Source: Rhizobium croatiense (lineage in GTDB: Bacteria; Pseudomonadota; Alphaproteobacteria; Rhizobiales; Rhizobiaceae). Taken from it: DNA of 64,000 nucleotides. Shown here one piece after another: positions 1-9,561 of this stretch; positions within the stretch are counted from its first letter, which is position 1, and each line of letters begins with the position of its first letter. A program made the translations under genes and the position numbers. Under the pieces are notes generated by a model. The model ran no database searches, was not told where the DNA came from, and saw only the letters and a list, made by a program, of their open reading frames with translations. Location of the stretch: NCBI RefSeq assembly GCF_019793465.1, contig NZ_JAILYJ010000015.1:62001-126000 (forward strand). The letters run 5' to 3'.

Positions 1-488
1 CGCCGGCCTGGAAGATCCTCAGCGATCTCGCTCCCTCGCTCTACGACAAGGGTGCGTATACAGCAGGCAATACCCAGTCGATCCAGCTGCTCGCCCAGGG
101 CGTCGTCACCATGGTGCCGGTCTGGTCGGATCAGGTGCTGCAGGCGATTGCGCAGGGCGTGCTGCCGGACACGACCGGCCTCGTGCAGCTCGGCGATCTC
201 GCCCTTTGCGGCGGTTTCTCCAGCATCACGGTCTTCTCGAACGGCGCCAACAAGGACGCGGCCCTGCAACTTGCCGCATTCATGCTGACGAAGGAAATGC
301 AGGAAGCGATCATCACTCAGATCGGCGGCTTCCCCGCCGTCTCCTGGGACCACATCTCCGACGACCTGCGCAAGAAATATGCCGATGTCATTCCGTCGAC
401 CATCCCGACCTTCCCGAGCGGCGATTGGGAAAAGGCGATCAATGACGGCTGGTACCGCAACGTCGCTCCGAGCATCAGCCGCACCTGA
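1..488 (+). CDS. ABC transporter solute-binding protein (3' part)
   Basis: The reading frame is open from base 3 to a TGA at 486-488, giving the last 161 residues of a protein that starts before the window. The fragment has the look of the C-terminal lobe of a type-2 periplasmic binding protein of the PotD/Fbp class (segments such as VTMVPVWSDQVLQ and AALQLAAFMLTKEMQ). The stop overlaps the next start by one base (TGATG), and two permeases and an ATPase follow, so this is the binding component of that importer. The ligand cannot be told from the fragment; polyamine, iron or an organophosphorus compound are all possible for the family. Confidence 0.8.
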   Translation, partial: PAWKILSDLAPSLYDKGAYTAGNTQSIQLLAQGVVTMVPVWSDQVLQAIAQGVLPDTTGLVQLGDLALCGGFSSITVFSNGANKDAALQLAAFMLTKEMQEAIITQIGGFPAVSWDHISDDLRKKYADVIPSTIPTFPSGDWEKAINDGWYRNVAPSISRT

Positions 489-1381
489 TGTCCGCCGCCG
501 ATGCTGCGCCGGCGGCCCTCAGCCGTCACCGGTTCATCAACAGGGGGAGCTCGATCGGGCTCCTCCTCGTTGCCCTGCCGGTGTTCCTGCTCGCATGGCT
601 GATCATCTTCCCGATCTTCTCGGCGGTCGTCGGCACGATCCTCGTTCGGGGTCCTGACGGTGCGACCGAGGTCTCGCTCGCCTCCTATCGTTTCTTCTTC
701 ACCGACGGCTACAGCCTCGGCAATCTGTGGCTGACGCTCTGGACCACCGCCGTCTGCGGTGTCCTGCTGCTGGCGATCGGCCTTCCGATCGCGCTTTACC
801 TCAGGTTTTCACAAGGGCGGCTCGCCGCCTATGTGCAGGCCCTGGCGATCTTTCCGATGTTCGTGCCGTCGATCATCCTTGCCTATGCGCTGATCAGGAC
901 GATCGGGCCGAACGGCACGGTCGACCTGCTGCTGAACGCCGTCGGCCTGCCCAAACTGCGCACGCCCTATCTGACGCCCTGGGGTCCGGTCATCGGACTC
1001 GTCTGGGACAATCTTCCGCTCACGGTGCTGATGCTGACGGCCGGGCTTTCCTCCGTCTCGAACAGCGCCATCGAGGCCGCCCGCGACGTCGGCGCAAGGC
1101 CGCTTCGGGTCTTCGTCTCGATCATCCTGCCGCGCATGGGCAATTCCCTGCTGGTGACCGCCTCCTTCGCCGTGCTCGGCATCTTCTCCGCCTTCACCCT
1201 TCCCTACGTGCTCGGCCCGGCATCGCCTGAAATGATGGGGCCGTTCATGCAGCGCACTTTCGCCGACATGAACGACCCGCTGAACGCGATGACCCAAGCC
1301 GTCATCACGTTCGGCTTCTGCCTGCTTTTCGGCATTTTCTATGTCCGGTCGATCGCAAAGAACCGCGAGGCACGCGCATGA
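488..1381 (+). CDS. ABC transporter permease (PotB/CysT type)
   Basis: A 297-residue inner-membrane protein with about six hydrophobic segments, the first at roughly residues 20-50. The cytoplasmic EAA loop that docks on the ATPase is visible as EAARDVGARPLRVF near residue 197. It starts in a one-base overlap with the binding-protein gene and its stop overlaps the next ATG by four bases, so it is translationally coupled on both sides. Family resemblance is to polyamine and iron(III) importers, in which this subunit pairs with a second, PotC-like permease. The substrate is unknown. Confidence 0.87.
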   Translation: MSAADAAPAALSRHRFINRGSSIGLLLVALPVFLLAWLIIFPIFSAVVGTILVRGPDGATEVSLASYRFFFTDGYSLGNLWLTLWTTAVCGVLLLAIGLPIALYLRFSQGRLAAYVQALAIFPMFVPSIILAYALIRTIGPNGTVDLLLNAVGLPKLRTPYLTPWGPVIGLVWDNLPLTVLMLTAGLSSVSNSAIEAARDVGARPLRVFVSIILPRMGNSLLVTASFAVLGIFSAFTLPYVLGPASPEMMGPFMQRTFADMNDPLNAMTQAVITFGFCLLFGIFYVRSIAKNREARA

Positions 1382-2205
1382 GGACGGCCAAACCAGGCAT
1401 CGCGCTCCGCTTCGATTGGATCGGCCTCGTCTTCGCATGCCTGCTGACCCTGTTCATCGCGCTGCCGCTCATCGTCGTCGGCACATGGGCCTTCACCGAG
1501 GTCTGGCGTTACCCCTCGGTCATCCCGCAGCGGTTCGGCCTGCGTTTCTGGGGTCAAACGCTGGCGCGTCCGGATGTCTGGGACGCGCTGCTCCTCAGCC
1601 TGCGCCTGACGACGACGGTAACCGTTCTTTCCGCCATCATCTGCCTTCCTGCGGCTTACGCCTTCGCGCGCATGCGCTTTCCCGGCAGGGACATCCTGTT
1701 CCTCTCGTTCCTCGCATCGCATGCCTTTCCGAAATTCGGCCTGCTCGTCGCCATTGCCGGCATTTTCCTGCAGCTCGGCCTGATCAGCACCTTCTGGGGC
1801 GTCGTGTTGATCCAGCTCGTCGGCACGCTGATGCTGATGATCTGGATTCCGGTCGCGGCCTTTCAGAATGTCGACCGGCGCATGGAGGAGGCGGCGCGCG
1901 ACGCCGGTGCCACGCCGCTGCGCGTCTTCTGGTCGATCACGCTGCCGCAGGCCGCCCCGACGATATCAGCCGCACTGCTCCTGACCTTCGTCGGCACCTT
2001 CTACGAAACCGAAGGCGCCTGGTTGATCGGCGCGCCTCAGATCCGCACCATGCCGGTGCTGATGATCAGCTTCATCAACAATCAGATCGTCGTGCAATAC
2101 GGCGCCGTGCTCTCGGTGATGCTGTGGGTGCCGTCCTTCATCGCGCTGACGTTTGCGCGCCGCGTGGTCGGCACCGGCGCCTTTGCGAGAGGTTTTGGTG
2201 CGTGA
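1378..2205 (+). CDS. ABC transporter permease (PotC type)
   Basis: A 275-residue membrane protein, the second permease of the importer. Six hydrophobic stretches can be picked out, and the EAA loop reads EEAARDAGATPLRVF near residue 168. The ATGA overlap with the preceding permease indicates coupling. A 34-base gap separates it from the ATPase gene. It would form the heterodimeric channel with the preceding permease. Confidence 0.87.
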   Translation: MRTAKPGIALRFDWIGLVFACLLTLFIALPLIVVGTWAFTEVWRYPSVIPQRFGLRFWGQTLARPDVWDALLLSLRLTTTVTVLSAIICLPAAYAFARMRFPGRDILFLSFLASHAFPKFGLLVAIAGIFLQLGLISTFWGVVLIQLVGTLMLMIWIPVAAFQNVDRRMEEAARDAGATPLRVFWSITLPQAAPTISAALLLTFVGTFYETEGAWLIGAPQIRTMPVLMISFINNQIVVQYGAVLSVMLWVPSFIALTFARRVVGTGAFARGFGA

Positions 2206-2239
2206 GGCGCCGCGCGTCAAAACAGGGAAGGATCTGAGC

Positions 2240-3319
2240 ATGGCACATCTGGCGATCGAAGGCGTTTCGAAGCTGTTCGGGAGCACCTTTGCCGTTCGCG
2301 ACTTCTCCCTTGAAGTCGGCGACGGCGAGCTCGTCTGCCTGCTCGGCCCATCCGGCTCCGGCAAGTCTACGCTTCTGAGGATGATCGGTGGCTTCGAGCG
2401 GCCGAGCGGCGGAACGATCCGCATCGATGCCGGGGACGTAACGAACCTGCCGCCCGAGCGGCGGCCGACCGGCATGGTGTTCCAGAGCCATGCGCTCTGG
2501 ACGCATATGGATGTCTTCAACAACATCGCCTTCGGCTTGAAGCTCCGCCGGCTGCCGAAGTCCGAAATCCGTGAGCGCGTGGAGAACGCTTTGACGCTGG
2601 TCGGCCTTGGCGATTATGGGCGCCGGATGACGACGCAATTGTCGGGCGGGCAGCAGCAGCGCGTGGCGCTTGCCCGCTCGCTGGTGCTCGAGCCGAAGAT
2701 CCTACTGCTCGACGAGCCCTTCGCCAGCCTCGATCAGCACCTGCGCGAAAGGCTGCGGGAGGAAGTGCGCGATATCCAGCAGCGCCTCGGCATCACCACG
2801 CTCTTCGTCACCCACGGCCAGGACGAGGCCCTGGCGCTTGCCGACCGCATCGTCGTCATGCGCGACGGATGCACCGAGCAGATCGCGCCGCCGAGCACCA
2901 TCTATCGTCAGCCGCAGACGGCCTTCGTCGCCGGTTTCATCGGTTCGATGAATTTCGTCCACAGCCACACAAGGAACGGCGTCTGCGACCATCCGCTCTT
3001 TCCGCTGGCCGTCCCGGTCGAAGACGGGCCGGTGACCCTTGCCGCCCGCCCGGAAGCGCTGACGATCCGGCTCGCGGACCGGCCGGATGCCGCCACAGTC
3101 CATCGCACCGTCGATTTCGGCACTCATAAAATGGTCGATATCGATCTTGCCGACGGCAGTCGCCTGAAGGCGATGGTGGCGCCGGACGATCGCTTGCAGG
3201 CGGGGATGAAGGTCGAGCCGAGCTTCATGAGCTTCTTCGTTTTCCGCGACAACGCGCTCATCTACCAGTCGGCGCCGGCAAAGGGCGGTGCGGAGGCCGG
3301 GCAACTTCTGCCGGTCTAA
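2240..3319 (+). CDS. ABC transporter ATP-binding protein (PotA/FbpC type)
   Basis: The ATPase that powers the preceding importer, 359 residues. Walker A is GPSGSGKST at about residues 36-44, the signature is LSGGQQQR near 136, Walker B is LLLDEP near 157, and the switch histidine lies in VTHGQDEA. A C-terminal region of about 110 residues fits the TOBE-type regulatory domain of PotA/FbpC/CysA proteins. I chose ATG 2240; the frame stays open upstream to 2153, but that part overlaps the permease and does not look like ABC sequence. The gene converges with the IMPase gene, with stops only five bases apart. Confidence 0.88.
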   Translation: MAHLAIEGVSKLFGSTFAVRDFSLEVGDGELVCLLGPSGSGKSTLLRMIGGFERPSGGTIRIDAGDVTNLPPERRPTGMVFQSHALWTHMDVFNNIAFGLKLRRLPKSEIRERVENALTLVGLGDYGRRMTTQLSGGQQQRVALARSLVLEPKILLLDEPFASLDQHLRERLREEVRDIQQRLGITTLFVTHGQDEALALADRIVVMRDGCTEQIAPPSTIYRQPQTAFVAGFIGSMNFVHSHTRNGVCDHPLFPLAVPVEDGPVTLAARPEALTIRLADRPDAATVHRTVDFGTHKMVDIDLADGSRLKAMVAPDDRLQAGMKVEPSFMSFFVFRDNALIYQSAPAKGGAEAGQLLPV

Positions 3320-3324
3320 AACGG

Positions 3325-4158
3325 CTATGCTTTTGCCAGAAAGCCATCCTTGAGCCAGGGATGCAATGCCTTGCTGGCGGCGAGGATATCGCCCTTCCCG
3401 TCGACCTCGGCCCCGGAAAAACGGGTGACGATGCCGCCCGCCTCTTCGACCATCAGCGCCGAGGCACCAAAGTCATGGATCGAAAGCCCGTCCTCGAAAA
3501 AGCCGTCCAGCCGGCCGCAGGCGACATAGGCGATCGACAGTGCCGCCGAGCCGAGGCGGCGCACGCCGGCCGTATTTGCCATCAGACGCTTGATGGCGTC
3601 GAAATAGGTTTCCTCGGCGACCGCCTTGACCTGCCCGGGGATCGGCAGGCCGGCGCCGATAAGCACGTTCTCGATGTCGGCGATATCGGCGCAGCGGATA
3701 GGCTCGCCGTTGAGATAGGCGCCGCCGCCGGTCTCGGCGCTGAACAATTCGTCCTGCATGGCGTCATAAACGACGCCAGCGACCAGCCTGCCGCCTTCGG
3801 CGATGGCGATCGTCATGCCGAAATGCGGAACGCCCCAGGCGTAATTGGTGGTGCCGTCGATCGGGTCGATGTAGATGATCGGCGTGTCCGGCCCGCCTGT
3901 GCGGTTGCCGACGGCCTCTTCGCCCTGGATGGCATAATCCGGAAAGGCCTTCGTGATTTCCTCGACAATGATCCGCTCGACGGCGACATCGATTTCGGTC
4001 TGGTAATCGCGCGGCGCCTTGGCCAGGATTTCTGCCGATGTCCGCCGCCGCAGCGAGGCTCGGGCCGTTTCGCCTGCCTTCAGGACCGTTTCGGCAAGCA
4101 CGATGAGGCGGGATGACGCGGTCGGCGAAAGACGCGCTGATATCGGGGAGGATGCCAT
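3325..4158 (-). CDS. inositol monophosphatase family protein
   Basis: A 277-residue member of the Mg2+-dependent IMPase/SuhB/CysQ superfamily, which hydrolyses small phosphomonoesters such as inositol phosphate or sugar phosphates. The metal-binding motifs are present: GEE near residue 79, DPIDGTTN near 98 with both aspartates, and a C-terminal HDFGASALMVEEAGG replacing the usual WD..AG. I prefer the ATG at 4158; a GTG at 4209 would add 17 residues. It is the last gene of a leftward run starting at 10596 and follows the importer ATPase by about 110 bases, so the likely role is to dephosphorylate a phosphorylated polyol or sugar made or imported by that operon. Substrate specificity within this family cannot be read from the sequence. 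Confidence 0.85.
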   Translation of the reverse strand: MASSPISARLSPTASSRLIVLAETVLKAGETARASLRRRTSAEILAKAPRDYQTEIDVAVERIIVEEITKAFPDYAIQGEEAVGNRTGGPDTPIIYIDPIDGTTNYAWGVPHFGMTIAIAEGGRLVAGVVYDAMQDELFSAETGGGAYLNGEPIRCADIADIENVLIGAGLPIPGQVKAVAEETYFDAIKRLMANTAGVRRLGSAALSIAYVACGRLDGFFEDGLSIHDFGASALMVEEAGGIVTRFSGAEVDGKGDILAASKALHPWLKDGFLAKA

Positions 4159-4270
4159 GAGAAGATCCGGATGCTGCAGATGAAACGCAAGTGACTCGTG
4201 CGAAAGCACTCCCTTCGCAGAGGCCGATGATGGTTTTATGAAGCTGACTCTCGCCCCTGTCCACCTGTTG

Positions 4271-5337
<1,067 letters not shown>

Positions 5338-5341
<4 letters not shown>

Positions 5342-6168
5342 TTGAGGGCTCCAGAGGTGAGGCCGGATACGATGCGGCGCTGCAAGAGAACGAAGATGGC
5401 AAGGATCGGCGTCACATACATCGTCGCGTAGGCCATGATGTTGTTCCACTCGTTGGTGTTCGGCCCCATAAAGGAGTTGAGACCGACGCTTGCCGGCTGA
5501 AGGTCGACCGCCTGGATCATCGACTTCGAATAGACGAATTCGCCGAAGGCCTGCATGAAGATCAGGATGGCGCTGACGAGGATGCCGTTGCGGGCGAGCG
5601 GCAGGACGATGCTGAAGAAGGCGCCGACCCGCGAATTGCCGTCGACGAGGGCTGCCTCTTCCAGTTCCTGGGGAACGCTCATGAAGGTGGCGCGCACCAG
5701 GATGACGAAGAACGGCATGCTCTTGGCCGCGACCGCGATGATGACAGCAAGCCGCGGATAAGAAAGCATGCCGATCTGCGAGAATCCGACGAAGATCGGC
5801 GTGATCATCAGCGAGGCTGGCAGGACCTGCAGCATCAGGATCAGGAACAGGCCGATATCCACCCAGACATTACGGTATCTGGCGAGCACATAGGCGCAGC
5901 CGACGCCGAGCAGCGTGATCAGCACTACCGAGCCCAGCGCGATGACCAGCGAATTCCAGAGATAGCGGCCCATGCCGCGGCTTTCCCACACATAGGTGTA
6001 GGTGCCCCATTGCGGTGCTGCCGGCCAGAAACTCGGCGGCGTGGCGAACATCTCCGAGCCGCTTTTCAGCGCGGTGATGTACATCCAATAGAGCGGGAAG
6101 AGATAGATCGCCGCCATGACGATCGATATTGCCAGCATCAGCCGGTCGCGGTTCGTGGTCGTGCTCAT
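5338..6168 (-). CDS. carbohydrate ABC transporter permease (MalG type)
   Basis: A 276-residue membrane protein with a first membrane segment at about residues 10-32 and five more. The EAA loop reads ELEEAALVDGNSRVGAFF, the MalG-family form. It is coupled by ATGA overlaps to the permease gene before it and the ATPase gene after it. It forms the channel with the MalF-type partner encoded at 6165-7067. Confidence 0.9.
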
Positions 6169-7067
6169 CCGCGCACCTCATGACGTGTGGAGCGGACATA
6201 GACGACGGAGGCGAACATGACGAAGACGATCATGATGACGGAGATCGTCGCGCCCTTGGCGAAATCATATTGGCGGAAGGAAAGGTCCCAGGCCCAATAT
6301 TGCGTGACGTTCGACGAATTGTTCGGTCCGCCCGAAGTGATCGCGGCGAAAAGATCGAACTGCTGCAGCGTGAAAATCAGCCCGAGCGCGATGATCGCGC
6401 CGATCGTCGAGCGCATCATCGGCAGCGTGATCGTCCAGAAACGCTGCCAGACATTGGCGCCGTCGAGTTCGGCCGCTTCGTAGAGATCGGCGGGAATGCC
6501 GGCAAGACCGACGGACAGCAGGATCATGTTGAACGAGGTACCGAGCCAGATATTGGCGATAATGACGGCATAGAGCGAATAATGCGGGTCCGAGCGCCAG
6601 AAGATATTGCCGGAGATGATGCCGCTTTCCCTGAGAATGAAATTCAGCACGCCGAAATCGCCTGAAAGAATCCAGTTCCAGATGGCGCCGACAACGAGGC
6701 CGGGCATTACCCAGGAGACGAGGAACAGGCCGCGCATCCACGAGGCGCCGGGGAAACTGACCCAGAAGAACAGCGCCAGGCCGAAGCCGATCAGGAACTG
6801 GCCGGCGATGGAGCCGGTGACGAAGATGACGGTGTTCGCGAGGATCGGCAGCGTTTCCGGCTGTGCGAAGAGATCGGTATAATTCTTGAAGCCGACGAAA
6901 GGACGCGAGAAGGTCCCGAGGCTGAACATGTCGACCTCCTGGAAACTCATCACCACATTGTAGATGAGCGGCAACCCCGCCATCAGGAACAGAAAGCCGA
7001 GCGGGAAAGCGACGAGCACGATATCGAAACCGCGGCCGTCCCTGACGCTCATCAGGATCCTTTTCAT
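6165..7067 (-). CDS. carbohydrate ABC transporter permease (MalF/UgpA type)
   Basis: A 300-residue permease of normal length for the short MalF/UgpA class, with six hydrophobic segments and an EAA loop reading YEAAELDGANVWQRFW near residue 200. A 285-base gap containing a palindromic repeat separates it from the binding-protein gene upstream; its own stop overlaps the next start by four bases. Confidence 0.9.
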   Translation of the reverse strand: MKRILMSVRDGRGFDIVLVAFPLGFLFLMAGLPLIYNVVMSFQEVDMFSLGTFSRPFVGFKNYTDLFAQPETLPILANTVIFVTGSIAGQFLIGFGLALFFWVSFPGASWMRGLFLVSWVMPGLVVGAIWNWILSGDFGVLNFILRESGIISGNIFWRSDPHYSLYAVIIANIWLGTSFNMILLSVGLAGIPADLYEAAELDGANVWQRFWTITLPMMRSTIGAIIALGLIFTLQQFDLFAAITSGGPNNSSNVTQYWAWDLSFRQYDFAKGATISVIMIVFVMFASVVYVRSTRHEVRG

Positions 7068-7149
7068 GCGTCCTCCGATGCTCCGATCGGGGCCGCCTGG
7101 CGCAAAATGCGGAAGGCGGCCCCTGCCGGGAGGAAATGGTTGAGTTATC

Positions 7150-7341
7150 CCTTCTCCCCAGCGGGGAGAAGGTGCCCGATAGGGCGGATGAGGGGGCGGC
7201 AGGCTCGACGGCAGTTGTCCTTCGCGTTTACGCTCAGGACGTTCGTCGCTTTGCTCCTCACCCCCTCATCTGCCTTCGGGCATCCGTACCTGGGTCGAGC
7301 CGCGTGTCTCGACCCGTCCTTCGGACCCCCGCCGGGAGAAG
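7150..7341. repeat. mosaic palindromic intergenic repeat (RIME-like)
   Basis: This stretch fills most of the gap between the binding-protein gene and the first permease gene. The left arm is a perfect 10-bp stem with a three-base loop (CCTTCTCCCC at 7150-7159, GGGGAGAAGG at 7163-7172). GATGAGGGGG at 7187-7196 is the exact inverse of CCCCCTCATC at 7261-7270, and GGGAGAAGGGG recurs at the right end. The arrangement resembles the mosaic palindromic elements (RIME) known from rhizobial intergenic regions. In the transcript it would fold strongly and may make permease expression lower than binding-protein expression. Confidence 0.7.
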
Positions 7342-7352
7342 GGGAGCAAGGC

Positions 7353-8585
7353 TCAGCCTAACACAGCCTTGATCTTATCCGCGGCCTGGTCGAGCGCGTC
7401 CTTCGGGCTCATCTGGCCGGTCAGCGCCGCCTGGATGGCGTCCTGGATCGCCTTGGAGATCTTCGGCCATTGCGGATGGGGGCCGCGCGGCTTGGCGTAT
7501 TTCAGCTGTTCGAGGAAGACCTTGAGGGCGGCGTCCTTCAGCGGCTGACCGCTTTCGGGGATGGAGATGTCGGAACGGGCCGGAAGCTGGCCGAAATTCT
7601 TGAACATCTTGTCGTCCTGCGAGGCGAAAAATTCGAGCGCCTTGAAGGCTTCGGCCGGATGTTTGCTGCTGGCGAAGATCGCCCAGTTGAAGTCGCCCAT
7701 GGCCGACGAGCGTTCAGCCCCTTCCTTGGGAACCGGAAGCAGGGTGACGCCCCAGTCGAATTTCGCTTCCTGCGTCATGCGGTCGAGTTCCCAGGGACCG
7801 GAGATCGCCATGGCCGCGTTGCCGGAGTTGAACGTGCCGGTCGAATCCCACTGGCCGCGCGTCAGCGTGTCGGGAGAAGCGAGCTTCTCGTCCATGATCG
7901 TCTTCCAGATCCCGAGCGCCTTCACCGCGCCGTCGGCGTTGATATGCTCATAGCTGCCGCCACCCATCTGAGCCCAGGGGAGAAATTGGAAGGTGCCCTC
8001 CTCATTGGCCTTGGCCGAGAAAGCGAGACCGTAGATGTTCTTGGCGGGGTCGGTCAGCTTGCGCGCATCCTCGACCAGCTCGTCCCAGGTCTGCGGCGGC
8101 TTCGCCGGATCGAGGCCCTTCGCTTTGAACATATCCTTGTTGTAGTAGAGCGCGATCGTGTTCGTCGCTTTCGGCACGCCGTAATATTTGCCGTCCCATT
8201 CGACCGATTTCAGCGGGCCGGGGAAATAATTATCCGGCTTGATGACGGTCGACTTGGCGATCATGTCGGTGAGATCGAGGAAGGCGCCGCGCGACGAGAA
8301 CATCGCATGTTCCGGATTGTCGACGGCGATGATGTCGGGCGCCTGGCCGGTCGCATAGGCGCGCATCGCCTCGGTGACGACGTCGTCGAACTGGATCAGC
8401 CGGTATTCGATCTTGATGCCGTTGTTCTGGGCGTTGAACTCCTTGACGAGGTTGGGCGCGGGCTGGGTGTCCTTATCGAGCGACCAGAGCGTCAGCGTGA
8501 CGTCCTCGGCCTTGGCCGAGAGGCCGAACAGTGAAACGCCTGCCAGCGCCAGAGCGCCGAGAATTGCATATTTGCGGATAGCCAT
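7353..8585 (-). CDS. sugar ABC transporter substrate-binding protein (family 1)
   Basis: A 410-residue periplasmic protein with a Sec signal peptide (hydrophobic stretch at about residues 8-22, cleavage probably after SAKA). The mature protein begins EDVTLTLWSLD and carries the pattern of the MalE/UgpB family (APDIIAVDNPEHAMF, GAFLDLTDMI, AMAISGPWEL). It supplies ligand to the permease pair downstream. Two further strong hairpins flank it: 8612-8640 before the gene and the palindromic repeat after it. The ligand is unknown; the accompanying dehydrogenase and isomerase suggest a polyol, inositol or sugar. Confidence 0.9.
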   Translation of the reverse strand: MAIRKYAILGALALAGVSLFGLSAKAEDVTLTLWSLDKDTQPAPNLVKEFNAQNNGIKIEYRLIQFDDVVTEAMRAYATGQAPDIIAVDNPEHAMFSSRGAFLDLTDMIAKSTVIKPDNYFPGPLKSVEWDGKYYGVPKATNTIALYYNKDMFKAKGLDPAKPPQTWDELVEDARKLTDPAKNIYGLAFSAKANEEGTFQFLPWAQMGGGSYEHINADGAVKALGIWKTIMDEKLASPDTLTRGQWDSTGTFNSGNAAMAISGPWELDRMTQEAKFDWGVTLLPVPKEGAERSSAMGDFNWAIFASSKHPAEAFKALEFFASQDDKMFKNFGQLPARSDISIPESGQPLKDAALKVFLEQLKYAKPRGPHPQWPKISKAIQDAIQAALTGQMSPKDALDQAADKIKAVLG

Positions 8586-8611
8586 GGTTCTCCTCCTTTG
8601 TGGTTATCCCC

Positions 8612-8640
8612 GTTGCCGGCAATTCCTCCTTGCCGGCAAC
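8612..8640. promoter_or_regulatory. intercistronic hairpin upstream of the binding-protein gene
   Basis: A perfect 11-bp stem, GTTGCCGGCAA at 8612-8622 and TTGCCGGCAAC at 8630-8640, with a seven-base loop. It lies between the stop of the isomerase-like gene (8648) and the binding-protein ATG (8585). It has no clear T-run on the transcribed strand, so it is more likely an mRNA processing or stability element than a full terminator. Confidence 0.6.
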
Positions 8641-8647
8641 GATGTCA

Positions 8648-9550
8648 TCAGGCTGGATCGACGACGAATTCGCCGCCCCGGGCATGCTTGAGGTGGTTGA
8701 GCGCATAGACCTGGCCGGTCATTTCCAGTTCGTCGCGGTAGACCGGGTCGTGCCAGCCTTCGATGTCGATCGAGCCTGACCAGCCGGCAAGCCGCAGCTC
8801 GGAAATGATGTCGGTCCAGTTGCTGTCGCCAAAGCCCGGCGTGCGCATGAAGACGAATTTCTCCTTGCCGAAGATGCCGTGTTCCTTGATGACCTCCCAG
8901 CGGATGGTCGCGTCCTTGCCATGGACGTGGAAGATTTTATGCGCCCATTTGCGGATCTGCGGCATGGGGTCGATCAGATAGACCATCTGATGGCATGGTT
9001 CCCATTCCAGCCCGATATGGTCGTCCGGCGTCTCGTTGAAGATCAGCTCCCAGGCATCCGGATTATGGGCGATGTTCCAGTCGCCGCTTTCCCAGTTGCC
9101 GTCCATCGCGCAATTCTCGAAGGCGATCCTGATGCCTTTGTCGGCGGCACGCTTGGCAAGCTCGCTCCAGATCTGCTTGTAGCGCGGCAGGCTGTCGGTC
9201 AGCGGCTTGCCGCGGATGCGGCCGGTGAAGCCGGCAACGCAGGTCGCGCCGAAATGATGGGCATTGTCGATGCAGTCTTTCCAGCCCTGCAGGGTCTCGA
9301 GGTCGATTGCGCTCTCTTCCAGCGGATTGCCGAACATGCCGAGCGTCGAGATGGTGATGTCGCGATCGCCGATCGCATCGAGGCAGCGTTTGCCGAGCTC
9401 GGCGAGATCCTGGCCCTTGGTCGTCTGCCAGAAGAAGGGCTCGAAGCTCTCGAAGCCCAGATCGGCAATCTGGCCGATGCGCTGGGCGGCATCGCCCTTG
9501 TTGCCGCTGACCATGGTGCCGATGCGAATGGATTTTGCAGGGTTGCTCAC
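8648..9550 (-). CDS. sugar phosphate isomerase/epimerase family protein
   Basis: A 300-residue TIM-barrel protein of the xylose-isomerase-like/AP-endonuclease-2 fold (IolE, IolI, epimerases). The GTG at 9550 is chosen because family sequence begins there (VSNPAKSIRIGTMVSG), with AGGAAG just upstream. Likely metal-binding positions are in IAFENCAMDGNW, GLEWEPCHQ and HVHGKDA, and near the C-terminus in GSIDIEGWHD. It sits 11 bases after a Gfo/Idh dehydrogenase gene, the usual pairing in inositol and related polyol pathways. The exact reaction is unknown. Confidence 0.86.
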   Translation of the reverse strand: MSNPAKSIRIGTMVSGNKGDAAQRIGQIADLGFESFEPFFWQTTKGQDLAELGKRCLDAIGDRDITISTLGMFGNPLEESAIDLETLQGWKDCIDNAHHFGATCVAGFTGRIRGKPLTDSLPRYKQIWSELAKRAADKGIRIAFENCAMDGNWESGDWNIAHNPDAWELIFNETPDDHIGLEWEPCHQMVYLIDPMPQIRKWAHKIFHVHGKDATIRWEVIKEHGIFGKEKFVFMRTPGFGDSNWTDIISELRLAGWSGSIDIEGWHDPVYRDELEMTGQVYALNHLKHARGGEFVVDPA

Positions 9551-9561
9551 GTCACGTCTTC

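Noticed and set aside
7470..8534. 354-codon open frame opposite the binding-protein gene
   Set aside because: It is an antisense shadow in high-G+C DNA; the binding protein on the other strand has signal peptide and family sequence. Other long opposite-strand frames (for example 3361-4116, 37211-39295, 42166-43440) were rejected for the same reason.
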